Below, one piece after another: positions 25,297-34,327 of a stretch of DNA of 64,000 nucleotides. Under the pieces are notes generated by a model. That model saw nothing but the letters and a program-made list of their open reading frames with translations. It was not told the origin of the DNA and did not search any database. Numbering within the stretch: position 1 is the first letter of the stretch; each line of letters opens with the position of its first letter. Source of the DNA: UBA9676 sp963837105. Lineage in GTDB: Bacteria; Actinomycetota; Actinomycetes; Streptosporangiales; Streptosporangiaceae. The stretch lies in NCBI GenBank assembly GCA_963837105.1, contig CAWIMG010000036.1, positions 310,001-374,000 of the forward strand, in the 5' to 3' direction. The position numbers and the translations under genes were made by a program.

Positions 25297-28227
25297 TTGA
25301 GCTTCCAGCCGCCGGGCCGGGCCCGCCCGCCCGCCAGCCGGGCCGCGCTCCGGCTGCCCCGCTGGCCCCGGTACCTGGTGCCGGCCGTGCTGGGGCTGAT
25401 CGCCCTGATCGTGGTGGTCACCATCGTCGCGGGGGTCTGGACGGACCTACTGTGGTTCCGCTCGGTGCACTACAGCTCGGTGTTCGCGGTCACCTACGGC
25501 ACCAGATGGACGCTGTTCTTCGTGACCGGCCTGTTCATGGCCCTGGTGACCGGTGTGAACGCGATCATCGCCTACCGGCTGCGGCCGGAGTACCGGCCGG
25601 TCCCGGCCGGCGAGCGGCCCGGGATGGACCTGTACCGGCAGGCGGTTGACCCGCACCGGCGGCTGCTGCTCGGGCTGGTGCTGTGCCTGGTCGGCCTGCT
25701 GTCCGGGCTCAGCGCGGCCGGGGCCTGGCAGACCTGGCTGCTGTTCGCCAACCAGGTCCCGTTCGGCGTCAAGGACCCGCAGTTCGGCCTCGACATCTCC
25801 TTCTTCGTGTTCACCTACCCATTCCTGCGGCTGGTGCTCGGCTACCTGTTCACCGCCGTGCTGCTGTCGCTGGCCGCGGTGCTGCTGGTGAACGCGCTCT
25901 ACGGCGGACTGCGGGTGCAGGGCCGGCGGCTGCGGGCGACCGCCGCCGCGCAGACCCACCTGTTCCTCCTGCTCGGGGTGTTCGTCCTGCTCAAAGGGGT
26001 CGCCTACTGGATCGACCGGTATGGCATCGACTTCTCCCAGCGCGGCACGGTGACCACCGGCGCCTCCTACACCGACGTGAACGCGGTGCTGCCGGCCAAG
26101 ACGGTGCTGGCCATCATCGCGGTGATGTGCGCGGTGCTGTTCTTCGCCGGCGCGCTGCGCCGCAGCGCGGCGCTGCCCGCCGTCGGGTTCGGCCTGCTAG
26201 TGCTGTCGGCGGTGCTGATCGGGGGCGTCTACCCGGCGATCATCCAGCAGTTCGTGGTCAAGCCGAACGAGCTGGCCAAGGAGTCCAGATACATCCAGCG
26301 GGAGATTGCCGGCACCCGCCAGGCCTACGGGGTCAGCGGCGCCAACGTGATCAGTTATCCCGGCACCAGTTCCGTGCCGCCCAGCAAGCTGGGCAGCCAG
26401 GTGGCGGACCTGACCGGAATGCGGCTGATGGACCCGGCGGTGGTGTCGCAGACGTTCCAGCAGCTGCAGCAGGTGAAAGGCTTCTACCAGTTCCCCAGCA
26501 TGCTGGCGGTGGACCGCTACATCCTGCCGTCCAGCCACAGCCCGCAGGATGTCGTGATCGCCGTCCGCGGCATGGGCGGCCCGCCCGCTGGCCAGGGCAA
26601 CTGGATCAACACCCACCTGGTGTACACGCACGGGTTCGGGGTGGTGGCGGCGAAGGCGGACGCGGTGGCGGCCGGCGGCAACCCGTGGTTCGTGGAGAGC
26701 GACATCCCGCCGCACGGGCAGCTGGGCGCGTTCCAGCCCCGGGTCTACTTCGGCCAGCAGCAGAACACCTATGCGATCGTGGGCGCCCCGCCCGGGCGGC
26801 CGCCGCAGGAGCTTGACTACCCGTACGAGAGCGCGAGCGGCCAGCAGAACAACACCTACCAGGGCAACGGCGGGGTGCCGGTCGGCTCGCTGCTGAACCG
26901 GCTGCTGTACGCGATCAAGTTCCGTGAGCTGAACATCCTGCTGTCGAGCGCCATCAACGGCGACTCGAAGATCCTCTACGACCGGCAGCCGCTGGCCCGG
27001 GTGGCCAAGGTGGCACCGTTCCTCACCCTGGACGCCAACCCGTACCCGGTGGTCGCCGACGGGCGGATCCTGTGGGTGGTGGATGGCTACACCACCACCG
27101 ACCTGTATCCGTACTCCGAGCGGATCAGCCTGCCCGCCGCAACCGCCACCAGCCAGACCCCGAACGGCGCGGTCGCGGGCGAGGCCGTCGGCCAGACCAA
27201 CTACCTCCGCAACTCGGTCAAGGCGGTGGTGGACGCGTACACCGGGGCGGTCACCCTCTACCAGTGGGGGCCATCCGACCCGCTGCTGCGGACCTGGATG
27301 AACGCCTTCCCGGGGATCATCAAGCCGCGCTCGGACATACCCGCATACCTGCTGCCGCACTTGCGCTATCCGCCGGATCAGTTCGAGGTGCAGCGGCAGA
27401 TCCTGGCCAAGTACCACGTCACCAACCCGCAGTCGTTCTACGGCGGGCAGAACTTCTGGACGGTGCCGAACGACCCAACCGGCGCCACCACGATCACCAG
27501 CAGCCTTAACCAGCCGCCGTACTACCTGACCATGACCATGCCCGGCTACCGTGAGCCGGAGTTCTCGATCACCACCACGATGGCGCAGCGGTCGCGGCCG
27601 AACCTGGCCGCCTACATTGCGGTGGACAGCAACCCGCGGTCCGGCTACGGCACGCTCCAGGTCCTGCAACTGCCGCAGGCCGCGGCCATCCTGGGCCCCC
27701 AGCAGGTGCAGAACAACTTCGAGTCCGACACCGTCGCCTCCAAGGAACTGTCGCTGTTCCGGCAGGGTGGCTCGAGCGTGATCAAGGGCAATCTGGTCGC
27801 GCTGCCGCTGGCCGGCGGGCTGCTGTACGAGGAGCCGATCTACATCCAGGCGGCCGGTGGCGCCAGCGCCGGTTCCTACCCGACCCTGAAACGGGTGTTC
27901 GTGTTCTTCGACGGCCAGGTTGGCTACGGGCCCACCCTGCAGAACGCGCTCGGCCAGGTCTTTGCCGGGCTGCCCAGCACCGGCCCGGCCGTGCCCAGTG
28001 GCAGCGGCAAGGTGAGCGCCGCGGTGCGTGGCTACCTGGCGCAGGCCGAGCAGGACTACGCGGCCGCGCAGGCGGCGCTGAAGAGCGGTGATTTCGCCGC
28101 CTACGGCCAGGACATCGCGAACATGAAGGCGGCGCTCGACCACGCCCAGCACGCCGCGGCCGCCACCCCGGCCGCGGCGCCTGGCCCGTCCGCCAGCCCG
28201 TCCGCGTCCCCCACGCCGACGCGCTAG
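25297..28227 (+). CDS. UPF0182 large integral membrane protein
   Basis: A 976-residue UPF0182 protein, counterpart of Rv3193c. Seven membrane spans occupy the first 330 residues or so (first at about 28-50, last near 290-315 with VGFGLLVLSAVLIGG), then a large exported domain of about 600 residues with family motifs ERISLPAATA and RNSVKAVVDAYTGAVTLYQW. The end is a coiled Ala/Gln/Asp stretch (AQAEQDYAAAQAALKSGDF) and a Pro/Ser tail. Function is unknown. TTG 25297 has GAGGGGGACTG before it. A TAGATT hexamer at 25204-25209 may be the -10 element; no -35 was evident. Confidence 0.92.
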   Translation: MSFQPPGRARPPASRAALRLPRWPRYLVPAVLGLIALIVVVTIVAGVWTDLLWFRSVHYSSVFAVTYGTRWTLFFVTGLFMALVTGVNAIIAYRLRPEYRPVPAGERPGMDLYRQAVDPHRRLLLGLVLCLVGLLSGLSAAGAWQTWLLFANQVPFGVKDPQFGLDISFFVFTYPFLRLVLGYLFTAVLLSLAAVLLVNALYGGLRVQGRRLRATAAAQTHLFLLLGVFVLLKGVAYWIDRYGIDFSQRGTVTTGASYTDVNAVLPAKTVLAIIAVMCAVLFFAGALRRSAALPAVGFGLLVLSAVLIGGVYPAIIQQFVVKPNELAKESRYIQREIAGTRQAYGVSGANVISYPGTSSVPPSKLGSQVADLTGMRLMDPAVVSQTFQQLQQVKGFYQFPSMLAVDRYILPSSHSPQDVVIAVRGMGGPPAGQGNWINTHLVYTHGFGVVAAKADAVAAGGNPWFVESDIPPHGQLGAFQPRVYFGQQQNTYAIVGAPPGRPPQELDYPYESASGQQNNTYQGNGGVPVGSLLNRLLYAIKFRELNILLSSAINGDSKILYDRQPLARVAKVAPFLTLDANPYPVVADGRILWVVDGYTTTDLYPYSERISLPAATATSQTPNGAVAGEAVGQTNYLRNSVKAVVDAYTGAVTLYQWGPSDPLLRTWMNAFPGIIKPRSDIPAYLLPHLRYPPDQFEVQRQILAKYHVTNPQSFYGGQNFWTVPNDPTGATTITSSLNQPPYYLTMTMPGYREPEFSITTTMAQRSRPNLAAYIAVDSNPRSGYGTLQVLQLPQAAAILGPQQVQNNFESDTVASKELSLFRQGGSSVIKGNLVALPLAGGLLYEEPIYIQAAGGASAGSYPTLKRVFVFFDGQVGYGPTLQNALGQVFAGLPSTGPAVPSGSGKVSAAVRGYLAQAEQDYAAAQAALKSGDFAAYGQDIANMKAALDHAQHAAAATPAAAPGPSASPSASPTPTR

Positions 28228-28295
28228 TGGACGGCCTTGCCCCCGGCGGACACGGGCATGGTGGTGCGCACGGGCAGCCAGGCCAAGGGCGTACG

Positions 28296-28324
28296 CTCGG
28301 TGGTGGCGGCCAACCACCGCCGAG
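28296..28324 (+). terminator. hairpin after UPF0182 gene
   Basis: CTCGGTGGTGG and CCACCGCCGAG pair over 11 bp with one G-T pair and a seven-base loop, 69 bases after the UPF0182 stop and 63 before the glycosyltransferase start. Confidence 0.5.
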
Positions 28325-28386
28325 TGCTGATGAGAGCAGCTGTCTAGTGCCTGGGCCGGTGGCCCGGGAGGGGAGCGGGACTGGCC

Positions 28387-29523
28387 GTGGCGCCTCGAAT
28401 CCTGGTTGATGCGACCGCTGTGCCTGCGGATCGCGGGGCGCTGGGCCGGTACGTGGACGGGCTGGTCGCCGCGCTCGGAGCCGCCGGCGCCGACCTGGCG
28501 GTCGCCTGCCAGCGCGCTGACGAGGAGCGCTACGGGCGGCTGGTGCCAGACGCCCGGGTGGTGGCAGGCCCGACCGCGATCGCGCACCGTCCTGCCCGGC
28601 TGACCTGGGAGCAGACCGGGCTGCCGCAGGTGGCTCAGCAGGTCGGCGCCGATGTCCTGCACGTGCCGCACTACTCGATGCCGCTGCGGTGCGGCGTGCC
28701 GGTCGTGGTCACGATCCACGACGTGACGTTCTTCACCGATCCGGATGCCCACGGCCTGACTACCGCCGCCTTCTTCAAGTCGGCCATCAGGACCTCGGTC
28801 CGGCGGGCGACCAGGCTGCTGGTGCCGTCCAAGGCCACCAGGGACGAACTGGTGCGGGTGCTGGGCGCCGACCCGACCCGGATCGACGTCGCCTATCACG
28901 GCGTGGACCACTCGCTGTTCCACCGGCCCAGCCCGGAGCAGGTGCACCAGGTTTCGGACCGGCTGGGCCTGCACGGTAAGCCCTACGTGGCCTACCTGGG
29001 CTCGCTGGAGACGCGCAAGAACGTGCCCGACCTCATCAGCGGCTGGGCCGCCGCCGTCGCCGACCTGGCCGACCCGCCCGCGCTGGTACTGGCCGGCGGC
29101 AGCGGCTGGAGCGAGGAGGTGGACGAGGCGATCGCCGGGGTACCCGCGCACCTGCGCCTGGTCCGGCCCGGCTACCTGCGCTTTTCTGACCTGCCCGGCT
29201 ATCTGGGCGGCGCGCTGCTGGTCGCCTTCCCCAGCCGGGGCGAAGGTTTCGGGCTGCCGGTGCTGGAAGCAATGGCCTCCGGCGCGCCGGTGCTGACCAC
29301 TCACCGGACCTCGCTGCCGGAAGTGGGTGGCGACGCGGTCGCCTACACCGAGCCCGACGCCGGCAGCATCCAGGCCGGGCTGCGGGCGCTGCTGGAAGAC
29401 CCGGTCCGGCGGGAGGCACTGGGCGGGGCCGGCTATGCCCGGTCGCAGGAGTTCACCTGGGCCGCGTCGGCCGAGGCGCATCTCGCCTCGTACCTGCGTG
29501 CGGCCGGGCAGCGAGACGAGTAA
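28387..29523 (+). CDS. GT4-family glycosyltransferase
   Basis: A 378-residue GT-B glycosyltransferase using a nucleotide sugar. The N-domain starts PRILVDATAVPADRGALGRYVDGL, with HVPHYSMPL and VVVTIHDVTFF. The C-domain has VAYLGSLETRKNVPDL, LAGGSGWSEEV and FPSRGEGFGLPVLEAMASGAP, the E-x7-E nucleotide-sugar motif. This form is close to mannosyltransferases such as those of phosphatidylinositol mannoside or lipoglycan synthesis, which would match the mannose-activating neighbour. GTG 28387 follows GGGAGGGGAGCGGG. The next gene begins 11 bases after its stop. Confidence 0.9.
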   Translation: MAPRILVDATAVPADRGALGRYVDGLVAALGAAGADLAVACQRADEERYGRLVPDARVVAGPTAIAHRPARLTWEQTGLPQVAQQVGADVLHVPHYSMPLRCGVPVVVTIHDVTFFTDPDAHGLTTAAFFKSAIRTSVRRATRLLVPSKATRDELVRVLGADPTRIDVAYHGVDHSLFHRPSPEQVHQVSDRLGLHGKPYVAYLGSLETRKNVPDLISGWAAAVADLADPPALVLAGGSGWSEEVDEAIAGVPAHLRLVRPGYLRFSDLPGYLGGALLVAFPSRGEGFGLPVLEAMASGAPVLTTHRTSLPEVGGDAVAYTEPDAGSIQAGLRALLEDPVRREALGGAGYARSQEFTWAASAEAHLASYLRAAGQRDE

Positions 29524-29534
29524 TCTGCGGCTCC

Positions 29535-30653
29535 ATGTCATCACCGCCCTCTGTTCCAGCCCCTGCCGGGCTGCTTGAGGCCATCCTGCTCGTCGGCGGC
29601 CAGGGCACCCGGCTGCGGCCGCTGACCATCAGCACACCCAAGCCGCTGCTGCCCACTGCCGGCGTCCCGTTCCTCGCCCACCAGCTGGCCAGGGCCGCGG
29701 CCGCCGGGGTCACCCGGGTGGTGCTGGCGACCTCATACCGGGCGGGGATGTTCGCGGACTGCTTCGGCGACGGCGCCGCGTTCGGGCTGGAATTGGTCTA
29801 CGTGCAGGAGGAGACCCCGCTCGGCACCGGTGGCGCGATCCGGAACGCGGCGGCGGCCCTGCGCGGCGAGCCGGGCAGCCCGGTGATCGTGCTGAATGGG
29901 GACATCCTGTCCGGCCACGACCTCACCGCCCAGCTCGGCCTGCATCGCAAGGCCGATGCGGCGGTCACCCTGCACCTGGTCGAGGTGCCCGACCCGGCCC
30001 GCTTCGGCTGTGTGCCCACCGGCGCCGACGGCCGGGTGACCGCGTTCCTGGAGAAGGCGCCGGACCCGGTCACCAACCAGGTCAACGCGGGCTGCTACGT
30101 CTTCCGCCGGGACGTGATCGACGTCATCCCGGCCGGGACGGTGACCTCGGTGGAGCGGGAGACGTTCCCCGGCCTGATCGGCCGCGGCGCGGTCGTGATG
30201 GGCTACCTGGAGAGCGGGTACTGGCTGGACGTGGGTACCCCGGAGGCGTTCGTGCAGGGGTCGTGCGACCTGGTGCTTGGCCGCCTCGTCTCGCCGGCGC
30301 TGGCCGCCGCCACCGGGGTGCCGGGGGAGGCGCTGCTGCTCGACGGGGCCCGGGTCAGCCCGGCGGCGCAGGTGGGCGGGGGCACCGTGGTCGGCGCCGG
30401 GTCGGTGATCGGGCCGGGCGCACGGGTCGAGCGCAGCGTGCTGTTCGACGGGGTGGAGATCGGCGCCGGGGCGCAGGTCAGCGGCTCGGTACTTGGCCGG
30501 GGTGCCCGTATCGGCGAGTCGGCCGTGCTTGATGCCGCCGTCCTGGGCGAAGATGTGTGCGTGGCCAGAGGGAATGAGTTGCGGGCTGGGCTGCGTGTAT
30601 GGCCGGGGGTTGACCTCGGTCCGACCTCGGTCCGTTTCTCCACGGACGCCTGA
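29535..30653 (+). CDS. mannose-1-phosphate guanylyltransferase-like nucleotidyltransferase
   Basis: A 372-residue sugar nucleotidyltransferase, by position and motif the counterpart of Rv3264c, which makes GDP-mannose. N-domain: ILLVGGQGTRLRPLT with the G-G-x-G-T-R-L-P/R-L-T signature, TPKPLLPTAGVPFL, LGTGGAIRNA, VLNGDILSG and FLEKAPDPVTNQVNAGCYVF. From about residue 260 a left-handed beta-helix of hexapeptide repeats follows (VGGGTVVGAGSVIGPGARV). Together with ManB at 45771 it supplies activated mannose for glycan and lipid synthesis. It lies in an operon with the glycosyltransferase and, 14 bases on, the AlkA-like gene. Confidence 0.9.
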   Translation: MSSPPSVPAPAGLLEAILLVGGQGTRLRPLTISTPKPLLPTAGVPFLAHQLARAAAAGVTRVVLATSYRAGMFADCFGDGAAFGLELVYVQEETPLGTGGAIRNAAAALRGEPGSPVIVLNGDILSGHDLTAQLGLHRKADAAVTLHLVEVPDPARFGCVPTGADGRVTAFLEKAPDPVTNQVNAGCYVFRRDVIDVIPAGTVTSVERETFPGLIGRGAVVMGYLESGYWLDVGTPEAFVQGSCDLVLGRLVSPALAAATGVPGEALLLDGARVSPAAQVGGGTVVGAGSVIGPGARVERSVLFDGVEIGAGAQVSGSVLGRGARIGESAVLDAAVLGEDVCVARGNELRAGLRVWPGVDLGPTSVRFSTDA

Positions 30654-30667
30654 CCGGCGGCCCACCG

Positions 30668-31648
30668 GTGGTGGCGCTGCCGGCCGCGGACGCGGCCCCC
30701 GACGGTGCGGCCAGTGCGCTGATCCGGCACTGGCCGCTGCCCTTCCCGGTGGATCTGGCCAGGACCCTCGGGGTGCACCGGCGCGGGCGGGGTGACCCGA
30801 CCTTCCAGACCGATCCGGCCGGGGCGGTCTGGCGGACCTCGCTGACCCCGGACGGCCCGGGCACGCTGCGGGTGGTGGCCGGCCCGGCCGCTGGCACCGC
30901 CACCGGCGCTGGTGGCCTCACCGCCCACGCCTGGGCCTGGGGACCGGGCGCGGGCTGGCTGCTGGCCGCGCTGCCCGGGCTGCTCGGCGAGGGTGACGAC
31001 CGTACCGGCTTCGCGCCGGCTCACCCGCTGCTGGCCGAACTGGACCGGCGGCATCCCGGGCTCCGGATCGGCCGCTCCGGCCGGGTGCTGGAGGCGCTGG
31101 TGCCCGCGGTGCTGGAGCAGAAGGTCGTGGGGGTGGAGGCCAAGCGGGCCTGGCGGCGGCTCCTGCTCCGCTTCGGTGACCAGCCGCCCGGTCCGGTCCC
31201 GCCCGGGATGCGGGTGTTCCCGCCGCCCCGGGTGTGGTCGGCGATCCCGTCCTGGGAATGGCACCGGGCCGGGGTGGAACTGGTCCGGGCCAGGACGATC
31301 GCCGGTGCCGCCCGGGTGGCCGGCCGGCTGGAGGAGATCGTCACCATGAGCCCGGCCGCGGCGGATCTGCGGCTGCGCACGCTGCCCGGGATTGGGCCGT
31401 GGACCTCGGCTGAGACCCGCCAGCGGGCGTGCGGTGACCCCGATGCGGTGTCGGTCGGTGACTACCATCTGCCCAGCATCGTCGGCTGGGCGCTGGCCGG
31501 CCGGACCGTGGACGACGCCGGCATGCTGGAACTGCTCGCCCCCTATCCCGGCCACCGCTACCGCGTGACCAGGCTGGTGTCCCTGGCCGGGATGGGCCCA
31601 CCGCGCCGTGGCCCGCGCAACCCGGTCCGCGACTACCGGGCCTTCTGA
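30668..31648 (+). CDS. AlkA-type DNA-3-methyladenine glycosylase (HhH-GPD)
   Basis: A 326-residue base-excision glycosylase. The HhH-GPD core runs from about residue 150: VPAVLEQKVVGVEAKRAWRR, then the helix-hairpin-helix LRTLPGIGPWTSAETRQRAC and SVGDYHLPSIVGWAL, whose Asp is the catalytic residue. No C-terminal iron-sulfur cysteines, as expected for AlkA. The N-terminal half is specific to this group. Its stop overlaps by 16 bases the end of the convergent gene at 31633. Confidence 0.88.
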   Translation: MVALPAADAAPDGAASALIRHWPLPFPVDLARTLGVHRRGRGDPTFQTDPAGAVWRTSLTPDGPGTLRVVAGPAAGTATGAGGLTAHAWAWGPGAGWLLAALPGLLGEGDDRTGFAPAHPLLAELDRRHPGLRIGRSGRVLEALVPAVLEQKVVGVEAKRAWRRLLLRFGDQPPGPVPPGMRVFPPPRVWSAIPSWEWHRAGVELVRARTIAGAARVAGRLEEIVTMSPAAADLRLRTLPGIGPWTSAETRQRACGDPDAVSVGDYHLPSIVGWALAGRTVDDAGMLELLAPYPGHRYRVTRLVSLAGMGPPRRGPRNPVRDYRAF

Positions 31649-32114
31649 CCGCCAGGCCGGCCGCGCGCCTGGCTGGCCCGGGGGAAGGCGGCCAGATCGG
31701 GCTCGATCCACCCGCTCCGGGCCGCGGCCGAGGCCAGCGTCCGGGCGGAGTAGTGCCGGGACAGCAGCCGTTTGTCCAGCAGTCCCGGGTTGCTGGCCGC
31801 GAATGCGGCAAAGCCTGCCGTGTCATCCGGGCCGGCGGTGACGTGAAGAGCGACCAGTTCGGTCCACGCCAGGGTCATCGTGGCGTTGTACTTCTGCGGT
31901 GCCCGCTCGTAGGCCGCGACATGCTGGATCCAGCCGGCCACCACGCCCGGGGCCCGGCTGGCGCCGTACCGCTGGACCGCGATCCAGGCCAGGTGGATGT
32001 GCTGGCGGTGGCGGAACGGCGTACCGCCGGGCGCGACCTCGGCCAGTACTTCGGCTAGTTCCGGCGGCAGTGGCCTGGCCTGGGCCGGCTCGCTGGCTGG
32101 TGCCTGTGTGTCAT
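31633..32114 (-). CDS. conserved hypothetical protein, frame change at the start
   Basis: A small protein of about 160 residues. The body reads from about 32105 with PASEPAQARPLPPEL and continues FRHRQHIHLAWIAVQRYG, QKYNATMTLAWTELVALH and NPGLLDKRLLSRHYSARTL. The ATG at 32114, overlapping the marR stop (ATGA), is out of frame with this body and hits a stop after 19 codons; the first start codon in the body frame is GTG at 31944, which would drop the H-x2-H-containing N-terminus. One base lost just after the ATG would explain it. The pattern is one I recall from small actinobacterial hypothetical proteins but I cannot name a function. Confidence 0.55.
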
Positions 32115-32560
32115 ATGGCTACCTCCGTCAGCGCCTGGATGACCGCCAGGAATCCGGCCCGCTCGGCGTCGGTCACCTGGCCGAGCGCCTGCCGCTCCAG
32201 ATCCCGGATCGCGTCGCTGACCTGGCCGGCCGCGATCCGGCCGGCCGGGGTCAGTGACACCAGGAATGACCGCCGGTCGGCCTGGTCCATCTCACGGGCT
32301 ATGAATCCGCGCCCGGACAGCCGGTCCAGCACGCTGGTCAGCGTGGACGGCTTAGTCCCGGTCGCGGTGCCGAGCAGCCCAGCCGGCACCGGCGAGGCAG
32401 CCGCCAGGCACGCCAGCGCGTTGATCTCCGCGGGGCCCAGCTCCAGCCAGGCCAGCAACTTCACCAGCGCATGGATGGTCACGTGGGTAGCCCGGTGCAG
32501 GCTGAGCGTGATGCCGCCGAAGGGGTCGTTCCGGCCGGCGCGGGGCTGCTCACTTATCAC
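32111..32560 (-). CDS. MarR-family transcriptional regulator
   Basis: A 149-residue winged-helix dimer. MISEQPRAGR is followed by a dimerisation helix, LELGPAEINALACLA, the recognition region TATGTKPSTLTSVLDRLSGRGF, the wing REMDQADRRSFLVSLTPAGRIAA and a C-terminal dimer helix. The D-x-R-D/A-D-R-R wing motif is standard MarR. GTG 32560 is eight bases after a perfect TATAAT, so the transcript is probably leaderless. It is coupled to the hypothetical gene downstream (ATGA) and divergent from fbiC. Confidence 0.9.
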   Translation of the reverse strand: MISEQPRAGRNDPFGGITLSLHRATHVTIHALVKLLAWLELGPAEINALACLAAASPVPAGLLGTATGTKPSTLTSVLDRLSGRGFIAREMDQADRRSFLVSLTPAGRIAAGQVSDAIRDLERQALGQVTDAERAGFLAVIQALTEVAI

Positions 32561-32568
32561 GAAATCAG

Positions 32569-32596
32569 ATTATACCAAATCGAAATAAGCTCCCAA
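32569..32596 (-). promoter_or_regulatory. leaderless promoter of marR
   Basis: On the minus strand TTGGGA (32596-32591) and TATAAT (32574-32569) are 16 bases apart; the GTG start begins eight bases after the -10 element. The region 32551-32590 is strikingly AT-rich. CGAAAT occurs twice (32560-32565 and 32581-32586), and CTTAT (32553-32557) with ATAAG (32585-32589) form an inverted pair flanking the promoter, a candidate MarR operator. Confidence 0.65.
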
Positions 32597-32764
32597 GGCC
32601 AGCCCCGCCGCCCGTCGCGGGGAATGATGGCAGGCCTGGCGCTCTTCTACGAGCATGGACCTGCCATCCCTGCCCGTCGCCGGCCGGGGAGCGGCCCGGA
32701 AAAACCAGGCTGGCGGGCTGGTGCCTGCGGGGAGGCCCGCCGGGTCCGCAATTAGAGTGCCGCT
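32597..32764. other. gap between marR and fbiC
   Basis: A 168-base stretch upstream of fbiC with no supported gene. The fbiC promoter on the plus strand should lie here. No clear -35/-10 pair or ribosome site for ATG 32765 was seen. Confidence 0.4.
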
Positions 32765-34327
32765 ATGAGCGCCGCCGCCCACCGCTCGCCGTCGCCGCCA
32801 CCGCCCGCGCCGCTGCCATCGGCCAGCGCCATCCGCCGGGCACTTGCCCGGGCCAGGGACGGCAAGCCGCTCGACCAGACCGAAGCCACGGTGCTGCTGC
32901 ACGCCCGTGGCGCGCAACTGGCCGAGCTGACCCGGCACGCGGGCCGGGTCCGGGACGCCGGGCTGGCCGCCGCAGGCCGCCCGGGCCTCATCACCTACTC
33001 GCGCAAGGTCTTCATCCCGCTCACCCGGCTGTGCCGGGACCGCTGCGGCTACTGCACCTTCGTCACCGTGCCCGGCCGGCTGGACAGCCCCTACCTGTCC
33101 GGTGATCAGGTGCTCGCCATCGCGCGCCAGGGCGCCGCACTCGGCTGCAAGGAGGCGCTGTTCACGCTGGGCGACCGGCCGGAGGACCGGTGGCGGCAGG
33201 CCCGGGACTGGCTGGACGCCAGCGGCTACGACAGCACCCTGTCCTACCTGCGGGCGATGGCGATCCTGGTGCTGGAAGAGACCGGGCTGCTACCGCACCT
33301 GAACCCGGGTGTCCTGTCCTGGCAGGACTTCCAGCGGCTGAAACCGGTCGCGCCGTCGATGGGGATGATGCTGGAGACCACCGCGGCCCGGCTGTTCACC
33401 GACAAGGGCGGCCCGCACTACGGCAGCCCGGACAAGGACCCGGCGGTCCGGCTGCGGGTGCTGGAGGACGCCGGCCGTTCGTCGGTTCCGTTCACCACCG
33501 GCATTCTCATCGGCATCGGCGAGACGCTGGCCGAGCGGGCTGAGTCGATCTTCGCCATCCGCCGGGTGGCCCGCGAGTACGGCGGCATCCAGGAAGTCAT
33601 CGTGCAGAACTTCCGGGCCAAGCCGGACACCAGGATGCGCGGGGTGCCCGACGCCGGCCTGGACGACCTGGCCGCGACTATCGCCGTCGCCCGGCTGGTG
33701 CTCGGCCCGGCCATGCGCATCCAGGCCCCGCCGAACCTGATCGGTGACCAGTACCGGCTGGTGCTGGCGGCCGGGATCGACGACTGGGGCGGGGTGTCGC
33801 CGCTCACCCCGGACCACGTCAATCCCGAGCGCCCCTGGCCGCAGATCGACGCCCTGGCCGCGCGGACCGCCGAGGCGGGCCTGACGCTGGCCGAGCGGCT
33901 CACCATCTACCCCGGCTACCAGCGTGAGCCGTGGCTCGATCCGAGGCTGGCCGGGCACGTGGCCGCGCTCGCCGACCCCGCCACCGGGCTGGCCCGGCAG
34001 GGTGCCCGGCCGGCCGGGCTGCCCTGGCAGGAGCCGGACGGCGGCTGGGGCGAGGCCACCGGGCGGACCGACCTGCACGTCACCATCGACACCGCGGGCC
34101 GCGCCGCCGACCGCCGGGACGACTTCGCGCAGGTGTACGGCGACTGGGCGGAGGTGGCCACCCGGATCGACCCCGCTGCCCGCCCGGCCGGGGACGCCGG
34201 GGATGCCCGTGCGGCCGGGGAATGCCGAGGTGGCGGGCGGCAGCCGTTTGGCGGCGAACGGGGCGAAGATGGCGACGGCGCCCGCGCGGCTGCGCCGGGA
34301 GGTGGCGGCGGCGCTGCGGGCGGCTGA
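32765..34327 (+). CDS. fbiC: F0 synthase, CofG half of FbiC
   Basis: Radical SAM half of 7,8-didemethyl-8-hydroxy-5-deazariboflavin (F0) synthase, the first step of coenzyme F420 synthesis. The cluster motif is CRDRCGYC at about residues 93-100. FTLGDRPEDRW, SMGMMLETTAARLF, PFTTGILIGIGETLAERA and IQAPPNLIGDQY are CofG signatures. The core ends near residue 475 (VYGDWAEVATRIDP), after which the frame runs into a Gly/Arg-rich stretch with a stop at 34327. In actinobacteria CofG and CofH are usually one polypeptide, so this is probably FbiC broken by a frame change near 34185-34200. Confidence 0.9.
   Translation: MSAAAHRSPSPPPPAPLPSASAIRRALARARDGKPLDQTEATVLLHARGAQLAELTRHAGRVRDAGLAAAGRPGLITYSRKVFIPLTRLCRDRCGYCTFVTVPGRLDSPYLSGDQVLAIARQGAALGCKEALFTLGDRPEDRWRQARDWLDASGYDSTLSYLRAMAILVLEETGLLPHLNPGVLSWQDFQRLKPVAPSMGMMLETTAARLFTDKGGPHYGSPDKDPAVRLRVLEDAGRSSVPFTTGILIGIGETLAERAESIFAIRRVAREYGGIQEVIVQNFRAKPDTRMRGVPDAGLDDLAATIAVARLVLGPAMRIQAPPNLIGDQYRLVLAAGIDDWGGVSPLTPDHVNPERPWPQIDALAARTAEAGLTLAERLTIYPGYQREPWLDPRLAGHVAALADPATGLARQGARPAGLPWQEPDGGWGEATGRTDLHVTIDTAGRAADRRDDFAQVYGDWAEVATRIDPAARPAGDAGDARAAGECRGGGRQPFGGERGEDGDGARAAAPGGGGGAAGG

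Noticed and set aside
26197..29544. 1115-codon minus-strand ORF opposite UPF0182 and the glycosyltransferase
   Set aside because: It spans two genes with clear family motifs on the other strand, is rich in Arg/Gly/His and has no domain. It is a mirror effect of high GC.
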